From Pseudomonadales bacterium (lineage in GTDB: Bacteria; Pseudomonadota; Gammaproteobacteria; Pseudomonadales; Pseudohongiellaceae): a stretch of DNA of 64,000 nt. Of this stretch, positions 53,590 through 61,374 are shown piece by piece; positions within the stretch are counted from its first letter, which is position 1, and every line of letters starts with the position of its first letter. A program made the translations under genes and the position numbers. Location: NCBI GenBank assembly GCA_024234365.1, contig JACKOK010000004.1, positions 1 to 64,000 of the forward strand, in the 5' to 3' direction. The notes under the pieces were generated by a model that was not told where the DNA came from, did no database searches, and was given only the letters and a program-made list of their open reading frames with translations.

Positions 53590-54129
53590 ATGGATCAAGG
53601 CACCGCCATTCACAGGCTCAACCAACTCGATCTGCAGGGTCGTTACGTCTTCAGCCATCGAGATCTCGAGAAAATCTTTCCGGAAGACCAGCCCAAAGCC
53701 TTCCATGCCGGGTTGAACAGACTGGTACGGCAGAACATCCTGGAACGCGTGGCGCGCGGGGTGTATCTGAACAAGCTGTCGCACCGCAGACAGGGGCCAC
53801 AGACGCTGGAGTTGATTGCCAGAACCCTGCGGCGAGGACATTACAACTATGTCAGCCTGGAGTCTGCCCTTTCCGAATACGGTGCCATTTCCCAGATTCC
53901 CATGGACCGTATGACGGTGATGAGCACAGGCAGGAAAGGCGAATACAAAACCCCCTACGGCACCATTGAGTTCACCCACACCCAGAGGGCTGTCGCCGAT
54001 ATTCTGCAAAACACCCGCGATCTTGATCGCCCCCTGAGAATGGCAACGAAACAGGCCGCCTATCGTGACCTGAGGCGTGTCGGCAGGAATACCCATCTCG
54101 TGGAAACGGAGCTCCTCCATGAAGATTGA
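53590..54129 (+). CDS. AbiEi-type antitoxin (type IV toxin-antitoxin)
   Basis: 179 residues from the ATG at 53590; an in-frame GTG at 53575 is the alternative. The N-terminal winged-helix part has YVFSHRDLEKIFP and a GLNRLVRQNILERVARGVYLN segment. The C-terminal antitoxin domain has HYNYVSLESALSEYGAI and the VMSTGRKGEYKTPYGTIEF region. This is the AbiEi architecture: DNA-binding autorepressor plus toxin-neutralising domain. AbiE systems act in phage abortive infection and plasmid stability. The 3' end overlaps the toxin gene by 11 bases. Confidence 0.88.
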   Translation: MDQGTAIHRLNQLDLQGRYVFSHRDLEKIFPEDQPKAFHAGLNRLVRQNILERVARGVYLNKLSHRRQGPQTLELIARTLRRGHYNYVSLESALSEYGAISQIPMDRMTVMSTGRKGEYKTPYGTIEFTHTQRAVADILQNTRDLDRPLRMATKQAAYRDLRRVGRNTHLVETELLHED

Positions 54130-55042
54130 CGAAGCAGATTTTCAACAACTCGTGGAACGCGCCATGCGAAGTGGCGACACGCCATCCAACAGGCCTGTGA
54201 TCGAAAAGGAACTGTTGCATTACGACATTCTCTATTGCCTTGACCAGGCGGGTTTGCTGAATGAACTGGTGTTCCAGGGCGGCACCTGTTTGCGCCTGTG
54301 TTATGGCGCCAATCGTTTCAGTGAAGACCTCGACTTTGCGGGCGGTGCCAACTATTCCACAGCACATTTGATGGAGATGAAAGCTTGCATCGAAAACTAT
54401 ATTGGCAAACGCTATGGGCTTGAGGTGCACGTCAAGGAGCCTTCAGCCCTGAAGCAAGAAACTCCATACCAAGAGATCAAGGTGGATAAATGGCAGATCA
54501 CCATCATTACTGCTCCAGAGCGAAAAGACATTGCCCGCCAGCGTATCAAAATTGAAGTGGCGAATATTCCGGCCTATACCCGCATTCCCCTGCCTTTAAA
54601 GAAGAATTATGACTTTCTGCCGGACGGCTACGAAGACACATTGATTCTGACGGAAACCCTGGACGAAATCATGGCCGACAAACTGGTGTCCCTGCCCGCT
54701 ACTCAACGATACGTTCGTCACCGGGACCTCTGGGATCTGCTCTGGCTACAGCAACAAGGCGCAAAAGTGGATGCCAGCCTGGTCGGCATGAAAATCGAAG
54801 ACTACCGGATTGAGGGCTTTAAACAAAAACTGCAGGAGCGCAGAGATTCACTCAACACCGTCATCGCAGGCAAAGCCTTCTTCGACGAAATGAAGCGCTT
54901 TCTCCCCACCCCGGTGTTCGACAGAACTCTGGCTCAGGAGAAGTTCAAGGCTTACCAGCTACACGAGCTCGAAGCCATGCTGGCAAAACTTTCGCATGCC
55001 CTATACACCCGCAGCGATGCAACCCCGCCCTTCCAACTGTAG
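54119..55042 (+). CDS. AbiEii-type nucleotidyltransferase toxin
   Basis: 307 residues from the ATG at 54119. The nucleotidyltransferase motif is FQGGTCLRLCYG followed by NRFSEDLDFAGG, with the metal-binding Asp pair. Further segments are IKVDKWQITI, RIKIEVANIP, and the TLDEIMADKLVSLPATQRYVRHRDLWDLLWL block typical of the AbiEii/AbiGii family. Relatives such as MenT transfer nucleotides to tRNA. The stop codon TAG is the TAG of the REP at 55039, so the native C-terminus may have been trimmed or fixed by that insertion. The antitoxin is immediately upstream. Confidence 0.93.
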   Translation: MKIDEADFQQLVERAMRSGDTPSNRPVIEKELLHYDILYCLDQAGLLNELVFQGGTCLRLCYGANRFSEDLDFAGGANYSTAHLMEMKACIENYIGKRYGLEVHVKEPSALKQETPYQEIKVDKWQITIITAPERKDIARQRIKIEVANIPAYTRIPLPLKKNYDFLPDGYEDTLILTETLDEIMADKLVSLPATQRYVRHRDLWDLLWLQQQGAKVDASLVGMKIEDYRIEGFKQKLQERRDSLNTVIAGKAFFDEMKRFLPTPVFDRTLAQEKFKAYQLHELEAMLAKLSHALYTRSDATPPFQL

Positions 55043-55110
55043 GAGCCTGCCCTGCAGGCGATCAAACCCTCCCCTGCACAATATCAATCGCCAGCAGGGC
55101 TGGCTCCTAC
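55039..55110. repeat. REP pair, shorter spacing
   Basis: Forward 55039-55060 (supplies the stop of the AbiEii gene) and inverted 55089-55110; 72 bp in total with a different inner sequence from the 76-bp REPINs. Confidence 0.9.
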
Positions 55111-55193
55111 GACTAAATACCGCCCACAATCTTGCTCCTGTCAAACTCCACGGCCATAATCCCTGCAACATACGCTCAGCCAAGAGAAAACAC

Positions 55194-56231
55194 ATGCGCC
55201 ACTGGGTCAACGAAGCCGTTCGCAAAATCGAGGCAGACTTTCAACGCTCTGCCGACACCCACCTCATCAAGCTGCCCCTGCCCTGCTACCCGAACGTGGA
55301 CGTATACCTGAAGGACGAGAGCACCCACCCCACCGGCAGCCTCAAACACCGCCTGGCGCGCTCCCTGTTCCTCTACGGCCTGTGCAACGGCCACATCACC
55401 CAGGACACGCCCATCATCGAAGCCTCCTCCGGCTCTACCGCCGTATCCGAGGCTTATTTCGCCCGCCTGCTCGGCCTGCCCTTTATCGCCGTGATGCCGG
55501 CCAGCACCGCCAAAGAGAAGATCAAACTGGTGGAGTTCTACGGCGGGCGCTGCCACTTCGTGGAGCGCGGAGACCAGATTTACGCAGAAGCCGAGCGCCT
55601 GGCAAAAGAGATGAACGGCCACTACATGGACCAGTTCACCTACGCCGAGCGCGCCACCGACTGGCGCGGCAACAACAATATCGCCGACAGCATCTTCAAG
55701 CAGATGGAACAGGAGCGCTTTCCCCTGCCCCGCTACATTGTCATGAGCGCCGGCACCGGCGGCACCTCCGCCACCCTGGGCCGCTACATCCGCTACCGCC
55801 GCTTCACCACCGAACTGGTGATCGTGGACCCGGACAATTCCGTGTTCTACGAGAGTTACACCACAGGAAGACGGGACATCACCGCGCAATGCGGCAGCCG
55901 TATCGAGGGCATCGGTAGACCCAGAGTCGAACCCTCATTCCTGCCGGGCGTGATCGACCGCATGATTCAAGTGCCCGATGGCGCCTCTATTGCGGCACTG
56001 CGCTGGTTGGAGAAAGTGATCGGGAGAAAGGCGGGAGGATCAACGGGGACGAATCTGTGGGGGGCTTTACAGCTCGCCAAGGAGATGCACGAGCATGAGG
56101 ATCCGGGGTCTATTGTGACGGTGCTGTGCGATACTGGGGAGCGGTATCTACATACTTATCATGACGATCTTTGGGTGCGGGAGAAGTTGGGGGATATTGG
56201 AGAGTGGATGGGGCAACTTCCTTCAACCTGA
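55194..56231 (+). CDS. PLP-dependent cysteine synthase/desulfhydrase family (Cds1-like)
   Basis: 345 residues from the ATG at 55194; the frame is open back through the REPs but that part is not protein-like. The PLP Lys51 is in HPTGSLKHRLARS. EASSGSTAVSEAYFA follows as the substrate/phosphate region, then TDWRGNNNIADSIF and SAGTGGTSATLGRY as the Gly-rich PLP phosphate loop. The N-terminus with WVNEAVRKIEAD and SADTHLIKLPLP is that of the Cds1 L-cysteine desulfhydrases and related enzymes. Hence cysteine breakdown to H2S, pyruvate and ammonia is more likely than synthesis. Single gene. Confidence 0.88.
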   Translation: MRHWVNEAVRKIEADFQRSADTHLIKLPLPCYPNVDVYLKDESTHPTGSLKHRLARSLFLYGLCNGHITQDTPIIEASSGSTAVSEAYFARLLGLPFIAVMPASTAKEKIKLVEFYGGRCHFVERGDQIYAEAERLAKEMNGHYMDQFTYAERATDWRGNNNIADSIFKQMEQERFPLPRYIVMSAGTGGTSATLGRYIRYRRFTTELVIVDPDNSVFYESYTTGRRDITAQCGSRIEGIGRPRVEPSFLPGVIDRMIQVPDGASIAALRWLEKVIGRKAGGSTGTNLWGALQLAKEMHEHEDPGSIVTVLCDTGERYLHTYHDDLWVREKLGDIGEWMGQLPST

Positions 56232-56245
56232 ACGGGGCTCTATCT

Positions 56246-56267
56246 GTAGGAGCCTGCCCAGCAGGCG
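56246..56267. repeat. Single REP
   Basis: Forward copy with a variant stem (CCTGCCCAGCAGG), the last REP in the window. None occurs in the glycan locus that follows. Confidence 0.85.
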
Positions 56268-56305
56268 ATTTTAGATAGAAATGGCAGACCTTGAGAAGCT
56301 GCCTC

Positions 56306-56656
56306 CTACACAGTGTTAAACCTATTTTTTAGAAACATGGTAAAAAACCAGACAAGGTGAGCAGCACCCACCCCAAGAACATCAGCCATCCAATCTTGCC
56401 AATCACCAAATCGCCAACCGGTTGCCGCTTGAGCCAATTCTATTCCGACGCCATAGACCAGCAAACCTGAAGAAACGCGAAAAATTGCGGAAGGAAATGT
56501 TGAGAATCCAACAACGCTTATGGCAAAAAAGGCAATTGCATGTTGAGCTTTGTCCCAAAAATTGAAAATCTGCGGTATCTGTTCTGATGGTAACAACGAT
56601 GATATGGCTAGCACGGTACAAGTGAGCCAGAACACACTGCGCATGAACATTTTCAC
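56306..56656 (-). CDS. VanZ family membrane protein
   Basis: 116 residues with about four hydrophobic helices. VanZ-like features are LPSEQIPQIFNFWDKAQHAIAF (in two parts), where the Asp-Lys-x-x-H motif lies, and GWRFGDWQDWMADVLG. VanZ-like proteins are common at the ends of polysaccharide clusters; their role is unclear. It overlaps the sugar transferase gene by 4 bases and is the last gene of the glycan locus. Confidence 0.85.
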   Translation of the reverse strand: MKMFMRSVFWLTCTVLAISSLLPSEQIPQIFNFWDKAQHAIAFFAISVVGFSTFPSAIFRVSSGLLVYGVGIELAQAATGWRFGDWQDWMADVLGVGAAHLVWFFTMFLKNRFNTV

Positions 56657-57345
56657 ACGTCCTTTACAGGATAATTTAATGCTTCCTTCAACTCATCTGG
56701 CGGCACTGGCAAACCTTTAAATACTCTCCATACAATTTGAGACGAGGGAAATAAAACAACCCAAACGGTAACGAGAATAACTGTGAAATATGTGAGCATA
56801 GACTGGTGATCGACATACCAGGCTTCAACTTGCCCCTTATAAGGAGCGATAACATTGTCATAGAATTTTACCGAACCCGCTTGATCAGCAAGAATTTCCT
56901 CCTCTCCACGAAAAATAATCGGGCCAATACCTGACAAGCCGGGCTTAACTTTAACGATCACTTCTTGTAAATCCAATGGAAACGCATCGAAGCATCGTTG
57001 CGTTTGAGGTCGCGGGCCAACTAAACTCATGTCGCCAAGGAAGATATTCAAAAGCTGCGGCAACTCATTGATTTTGGTTTTTCGAAGAAATTTTCCCATT
57101 GGCAGCACGCGTGGATCATTCTTCAGTGTGACTGTTCCGGTTCCAATATTCGGACTATTCTTCAGCATAGTAGCAAACTTAAACAGCTTGAACGGTTTTC
57201 CCTCTTTGCCTATGCGTTCCTGCTGAAAGAATACCTCCCCCTCGCCTGACAGGCGAAGCAGTAGAGCAATCGGAAGCAGTAACGGCGAAAGAAACAGTAG
57301 AGCTAGGCCAGAGATAAGTATATCTAGTATACGCTGCATTCTCAC
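56653..57345 (-). CDS. Bacterial sugar transferase (initiating phosphoglycosyl transferase) 1
   Basis: 230 residues of the small PglC-like monotopic type. An N-terminal re-entrant hydrophobic helix (about 6-29), the FQQERIGKEGKPFKLFKFATM segment, then RKTKINELPQLLNIFLGDMSLVGPRP holding the catalytic Asp-Glu region and the PRP motif. A C-terminal hydrophobic stretch (about 180-200) is extra for PglC. It transfers a sugar-1-phosphate to undecaprenyl phosphate. A related copy is at 58543. Overlaps the dehydratase by 4 bases. Confidence 0.9.
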   Translation of the reverse strand: MRMQRILDILISGLALLFLSPLLLPIALLLRLSGEGEVFFQQERIGKEGKPFKLFKFATMLKNSPNIGTGTVTLKNDPRVLPMGKFLRKTKINELPQLLNIFLGDMSLVGPRPQTQRCFDAFPLDLQEVIVKVKPGLSGIGPIIFRGEEEILADQAGSVKFYDNVIAPYKGQVEAWYVDHQSMLTYFTVILVTVWVVLFPSSQIVWRVFKGLPVPPDELKEALNYPVKDV

Positions 57346-58553
57346 ATCCTTTGGTCTAGATATTTACCTGTCTCAAGGTGAGCGAATTCCGGCAACATGT
57401 CGAAAAACAAATCGATTAACTGAGCCTTTGTCCAGCGCCCACCCTCTCGAATCGAAGACACACCTTGCTCAAAACGCTTCAACTGCTCTTCATCAAAGCA
57501 GCTGTTGTTTCGAATAACGCCCACACTGGTGAAACGCGACATGTCCAAGTCTTCCTTGTCAGTAAAAAACTCTTCAAAGTCTTTTTCGCCAGTAGTATCA
57601 CTACTAAAAAAGTAGCAGGGCCACTTGCGCTGCTCGATCAGTTCTTCAGCACGGCTACGGGCCTCATCCTCCGATTCACATTCATAAGGGTCGTAACCTA
57701 GGCGGTGCAAATACCTCTGCGCAATCTCCGAAAAGGTGACCAGATGAAGTTTCTCACTGAGTTTTGGGAAGAAGATGTCTCGATTTTCACCCAACATTGC
57801 CGACAGCAGACAGAGCTCACCTGATTCTTGTTGTGTTACAAAATATCGTCGTACATCGTTAGGGGCAGAAATAGGTTGACGCTTGGAAAAACGCTGGTTG
57901 AATCCATGCAGTAGCGAGCCGTCTGAGAAGGCCACATTGGCAAAGCGGGCCATGGAGATTGATTGAGTATGGCTTTCGCGCATAAGAAACAGTTCCATAA
58001 TGCGCTTACTGGCTCCCATCATGTTTACAGGGTTGGCAGCCTTATCGGTTGAGACACAGAAATACTTCTTGGCACCACCAGCTTTTGCCATTCTTAGTGT
58101 ACTTACGGTATTGAAAACATTCACTTGAATCATACGCATCAGTGTAAATGGATCTTTCTCACTACGCACATGCTTCAGGGCAGAGAGATTAAATACATAA
58201 TCATATGGTCCTTCTGCATGAACCAAGGCAGTAAACTCAGGTGATCCGCAATCTATCGCAAACGTACGAAAGTCTCCATCACCGTATCCAATAGTGCTAC
58301 GAATATCCCGCACCAACTCAACCATGTTGTTCTCACTGACATCCACCACGTGAAGAGCAGCAGGATCGCGCTTGAATAGCTCGCGGGTTACCGCTTGTCC
58401 GATAGTCCCCGCGCCGCCTATCACCAGGCAGCGAGCGTTTTTCAGCATCCCAAGAAGAGCAGATTCATGATCTGCTATATCATCCGCAAAGAGAGGCTCT
58501 TGTCGCCCCAAAAGATTCAATGTGCTCAACACAGGCTCCGCCTCATGATTCAA
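57342..58553 (-). CDS. UDP-N-acetylglucosamine 4,6-dehydratase family protein (CapD/WbpM-like core)
   Basis: A 403-residue soluble protein without the membrane domain of WbpM. Its NAD-binding loop is VIGGAGTIGQAV (44-55). The active-site region has LSALKHVRSEKDP (123-135) and STDKAANPVNMMGASK (168-183). The Tyr of the usual Tyr-x3-Lys is Met179, with Lys183; a Ser-Met-Lys triad is known from WbpM. The C-terminal half (TQQESGELCLLSAML, FPKL) is family-typical. It likely makes UDP-4-keto-6-deoxy-GlcNAc, the entry to QuiNAc, FucNAc or bacillosamine-type sugars. Flanked by two sugar transferases. Confidence 0.87.
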   Translation of the reverse strand: MNHEAEPVLSTLNLLGRQEPLFADDIADHESALLGMLKNARCLVIGGAGTIGQAVTRELFKRDPAALHVVDVSENNMVELVRDIRSTIGYGDGDFRTFAIDCGSPEFTALVHAEGPYDYVFNLSALKHVRSEKDPFTLMRMIQVNVFNTVSTLRMAKAGGAKKYFCVSTDKAANPVNMMGASKRIMELFLMRESHTQSISMARFANVAFSDGSLLHGFNQRFSKRQPISAPNDVRRYFVTQQESGELCLLSAMLGENRDIFFPKLSEKLHLVTFSEIAQRYLHRLGYDPYECESEDEARSRAEELIEQRKWPCYFFSSDTTGEKDFEEFFTDKEDLDMSRFTSVGVIRNNSCFDEEQLKRFEQGVSSIREGGRWTKAQLIDLFFDMLPEFAHLETGKYLDQRM

Positions 58554-59253
58554 GTAATTGGGAAAGCGTGGCGGGAGGTGCTGGCACGCGACGCAACAAA
58601 CTTTGGCGCCACCCGGATGACGGCAACGCGACTACCAGAACAGTCATGATAATTAGTTCAATGTATAAGCTGACCGATTGATTGACTGCAAACCAATGTT
58701 CCACCTGGCCCTTGTATGGAGTAATCACCTTGTCATCGAAATCGATGGGGTCTGGCACCCTGGACAATAGAGATTCCTCATCACGAAAAAGAATGGAGCC
58801 TACTCCTGACAAACCCGGACGGATCATCTCGATCCAGACACGGTCTTCGGCGCGGTAGAAACTATAATAACGATGGGTTTGTGGTCTGGGACCAATCAGG
58901 CTAAGGTCACCTACTATAATATTCCATAACTGGGGTAGTTCATTCAGTTTTGTCTTCCTTAACAAGCGGCCCAGAGGAAGTACCCGTGGGTCCTTAGGGA
59001 GTGTAAGCTCTCTTGAACCTATGGAGGGGCTATTCTTCATCATCGTGGTAAATTTCAACAGCTTGAAATCTTTTCCTCTCTTCCCAATACGAACTTGTCG
59101 ATACAAAACCTCCCCTTCCCCAGAAAATCGTAGAGCGATAGCAATCAATATGAGGAGTGGGGAAAGAACTACCAAAGCCGCAAGCGAAAAAACAAGATCC
59201 AAACCACGAATGATCAGTAATGTAAGGGAAGAGGCACCGTGTTCCGGCTTCAT
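58543..59253 (-). CDS. Bacterial sugar transferase (initiating phosphoglycosyl transferase) 2
   Basis: 236 residues, clearly paralogous to the gene at 56653: the same RIGKRGKDFKLLKFTTM, RKTKLNELPQLWNI and LSLIGPRPQT blocks, and the same late VITPYKGQVEHWF segment. An N-terminal hydrophobic helix (about 14-36) and a C-terminal hydrophobic stretch (about 193-212) are present. It overlaps the dehydratase gene by 11 bases and the aldolase gene by 4, so the order is a tight operon. Confidence 0.9.
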   Translation of the reverse strand: MKPEHGASSLTLLIIRGLDLVFSLAALVVLSPLLILIAIALRFSGEGEVLYRQVRIGKRGKDFKLLKFTTMMKNSPSIGSRELTLPKDPRVLPLGRLLRKTKLNELPQLWNIIVGDLSLIGPRPQTHRYYSFYRAEDRVWIEMIRPGLSGVGSILFRDEESLLSRVPDPIDFDDKVITPYKGQVEHWFAVNQSVSLYIELIIMTVLVVALPSSGWRQSLLRRVPAPPATLSQLLES

Positions 59254-60083
59254 TCTTGTCTATCCCTTATTTGTCTTACCACTTGGTTTACCTCATCAAT
59301 CACCCGCAGCCGATTACGTTCGAAGAATGCTTCGTCAGCCAGCGCTAACCATTGCTCCTGACGACGAATCCGGGCAACTTCTTCCGTGAACAAAATCTCG
59401 AATACCCGTGCATCAGTGGCCTGTGAGGGATGGCAGAAACTGCGCGACAAAATTACTCCGCTGGAACCTACTCGGAAGTGCTCAGCCAGGATACGCTCAG
59501 CGGGTGGCAACAGACTGCCGATACGGGCCATGCCACCAAAACCAAATGTAATACCGGCCCCACGCAACTTACTTGATACCCGGTCGATTCCACCATCAGA
59601 TAAAAATTCGAACATGAAGTTTGTTCCACGCTCAATGTGCAAATCGTTAAGACCAATGTGCACATAATCAATGCCAGGGACAGCCAGAATATCGTCCAAA
59701 ATCTCAATACTCGCCATCGTCTCTAGCAGCAGACAAGTCTTAGCTTGCCCTGCAACCTCAGCAATAAAAGCAGTCACTTCTGCCGTGGTCGTGAAGAAAG
59801 GCAGCATGATGATGTCAGCGCCAGCCTGCACGACCCCCTCAATTTCTGCCTTGCTCCATTTGCCCCAAGGGTTGATTCGCACCATAAGTTGCGAAGTATT
59901 AATGGCCTGCCTGATCGACCGGACATCCTTCAGAGTATGCGCAGAGATTACCGTATCTCGGCTGGCCTGACGCTCAGACTTGCCCCGATATTCCATGTCG
60001 ACAAAAATCCAGTCGACGCCCGCACACTGAGCGACTTGAGCGACCACTGGGTCTTTCGTGATGTACAGAAGTCTCATGTTCAT
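59250..60083 (-). CDS. HpcH/HpaI aldolase / citrate lyase family protein
   Basis: A 277-residue TIM-barrel protein. A second ATG at codon 3 is possible. Family segments are VDWIFVDMEYRGK, MVRINPWGKW with the substrate-binding Arg, AGADIIMLPFF, LLLETMASIEILDDI with the metal-binding Glu, and VHIGLNDLHIERG with Asp. Such enzymes condense or cleave pyruvate/oxaloacetate-type substrates; SbnG of staphyloferrin B synthesis is a citrate-forming member. The substrate here is unknown. Next to a PLP decarboxylase and an aminotransferase, it may help make an unusual acyl or amino-acid substituent of the glycan. Confidence 0.85.
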   Translation of the reverse strand: MNMRLLYITKDPVVAQVAQCAGVDWIFVDMEYRGKSERQASRDTVISAHTLKDVRSIRQAINTSQLMVRINPWGKWSKAEIEGVVQAGADIIMLPFFTTTAEVTAFIAEVAGQAKTCLLLETMASIEILDDILAVPGIDYVHIGLNDLHIERGTNFMFEFLSDGGIDRVSSKLRGAGITFGFGGMARIGSLLPPAERILAEHFRVGSSGVILSRSFCHPSQATDARVFEILFTEEVARIRRQEQWLALADEAFFERNRLRVIDEVNQVVRQIRDRQE

Positions 60084-61330
60084 GAGAATGTATAAGTGCT
60101 GAAAATATCGTCAAAGGTCTCTCTACGTTTGATGAGCTTATAGTGCCTCCCATCAGCGTGAGGTTCTACGATAGCCACGTTTGGCAGAATAAACGGTGGC
60201 TTCATGACCACGGAATAGGAACCCACATCGTCAAAGACGACAAAATCACCAACAGCAAGGTTGCCGTTAAAGCCTTTATAAAGGTAGTCACCCTCGATAC
60301 AGGTGTAGCCACCCAGATAAGCGTCTTGAAGCTCGGCCCGTCTCTGAGCACCTGGCGCGGGAAAACATTCGATAGGGACATTCTTACGGTTCGGATTCGG
60401 GTTGATATTGTATGAACTACCTGTTAATGACACTACAGTGCGCTCTCGCACCTGCTTTATACTGTTTACTTGGCAGACATACTTCAACGCATCCGCTACC
60501 AGTGCAGTGCCGGGCTCGATGATCAGAGTCGGTCGATGGAGGACCGCTGCTTTTTCAAAGTAGCGAAAAAAGGGTAGAGCTGCAGTTAACGCGTAGTCTT
60601 CAAATTCAGGGATCATGACAGGAAACTGGGCCTTCAAGTCATCAGGCATGTGTCCGTATATGCCACCACCCAGGCTCACATGCGTAAGATCGTTCAGCCG
60701 GTGGTGAAAATACCTATCAATCACGGCAATCATACCTTCGGTGCGATGCTTCCAACAGTCCAGGCTTCGCGTGGCGAAATGACAATGGAGCCCAGTTAGG
60801 CTGAGTTTGGGGTGGGCATCAATCAGCGCAATGGCATCTGGAAACGACTGACTATCGACGTCGAAGCCGAAACGCGACAAAACGCTATCATAAACTTCAA
60901 AGTTACAACGCAGACCAATCTTAAAGGGTTCCCCGCCATGAGTATCGGCCGAAGCCACTATACGCTGCAGCTCCTCCCAGGAATCAACATTTACCGTGCC
61001 CCCGACCTCCAGTAGGGTTTGTACATGTTCATGCTCCTTGTAGGGGCCGTTAAAAAATATCTTGGTAGCTGGAACACCAAGCTTCAGTGCAAGCATCATC
61101 TCCATACTGGAGACAACTTCCGCAAACCCTCCAAGCTGAGACACAAGCTCACAATAGCGTGGTACATAATTCGTTTTGTAAGAGTAAGCAATGCTTGTTT
61201 GCGGGTAATAACGTCGGAAAGCGGCAGTAAGACGGTTAAAATTGTCCTGGAACCGTTGGGCATCCAGAAGATAGAAACTGGGTCCATGCTCTGTTGATAC
61301 GTGGTCGAGAAAAGTACGCGAAAGTTGCAT
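60080..61330 (-). CDS. PLP-dependent decarboxylase, DapDC/LysA-like fold (type III)
   Basis: 416 residues from the ATG at 61330; an upstream in-frame ATG at 61405 would overlap the aminotransferase gene. No good Shine-Dalgarno is seen. PLP Lys52 is in AYSYKTNYVPRYC. GLHCHFATRSLD, SLGGGIYGHMP (PLP phosphate loop), IIEPGTALVADA and the late FDDVGSYSVVMKPPF follow the alanine-racemase-like barrel fold. Substrate specificity cannot be read from sequence; relatives act on diaminopimelate, on citryl-diaminopropionate (SbnH) or on other amino acids. Coupled to the aldolase gene by a 4-base overlap. Confidence 0.85.
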   Translation of the reverse strand: MQLSRTFLDHVSTEHGPSFYLLDAQRFQDNFNRLTAAFRRYYPQTSIAYSYKTNYVPRYCELVSQLGGFAEVVSSMEMMLALKLGVPATKIFFNGPYKEHEHVQTLLEVGGTVNVDSWEELQRIVASADTHGGEPFKIGLRCNFEVYDSVLSRFGFDVDSQSFPDAIALIDAHPKLSLTGLHCHFATRSLDCWKHRTEGMIAVIDRYFHHRLNDLTHVSLGGGIYGHMPDDLKAQFPVMIPEFEDYALTAALPFFRYFEKAAVLHRPTLIIEPGTALVADALKYVCQVNSIKQVRERTVVSLTGSSYNINPNPNRKNVPIECFPAPGAQRRAELQDAYLGGYTCIEGDYLYKGFNGNLAVGDFVVFDDVGSYSVVMKPPFILPNVAIVEPHADGRHYKLIKRRETFDDIFSTYTFS

Positions 61331-61374
61331 AGAGTTGACAAGTCTTTTTTGTAAGTTTTTATTTATTACTCTAA

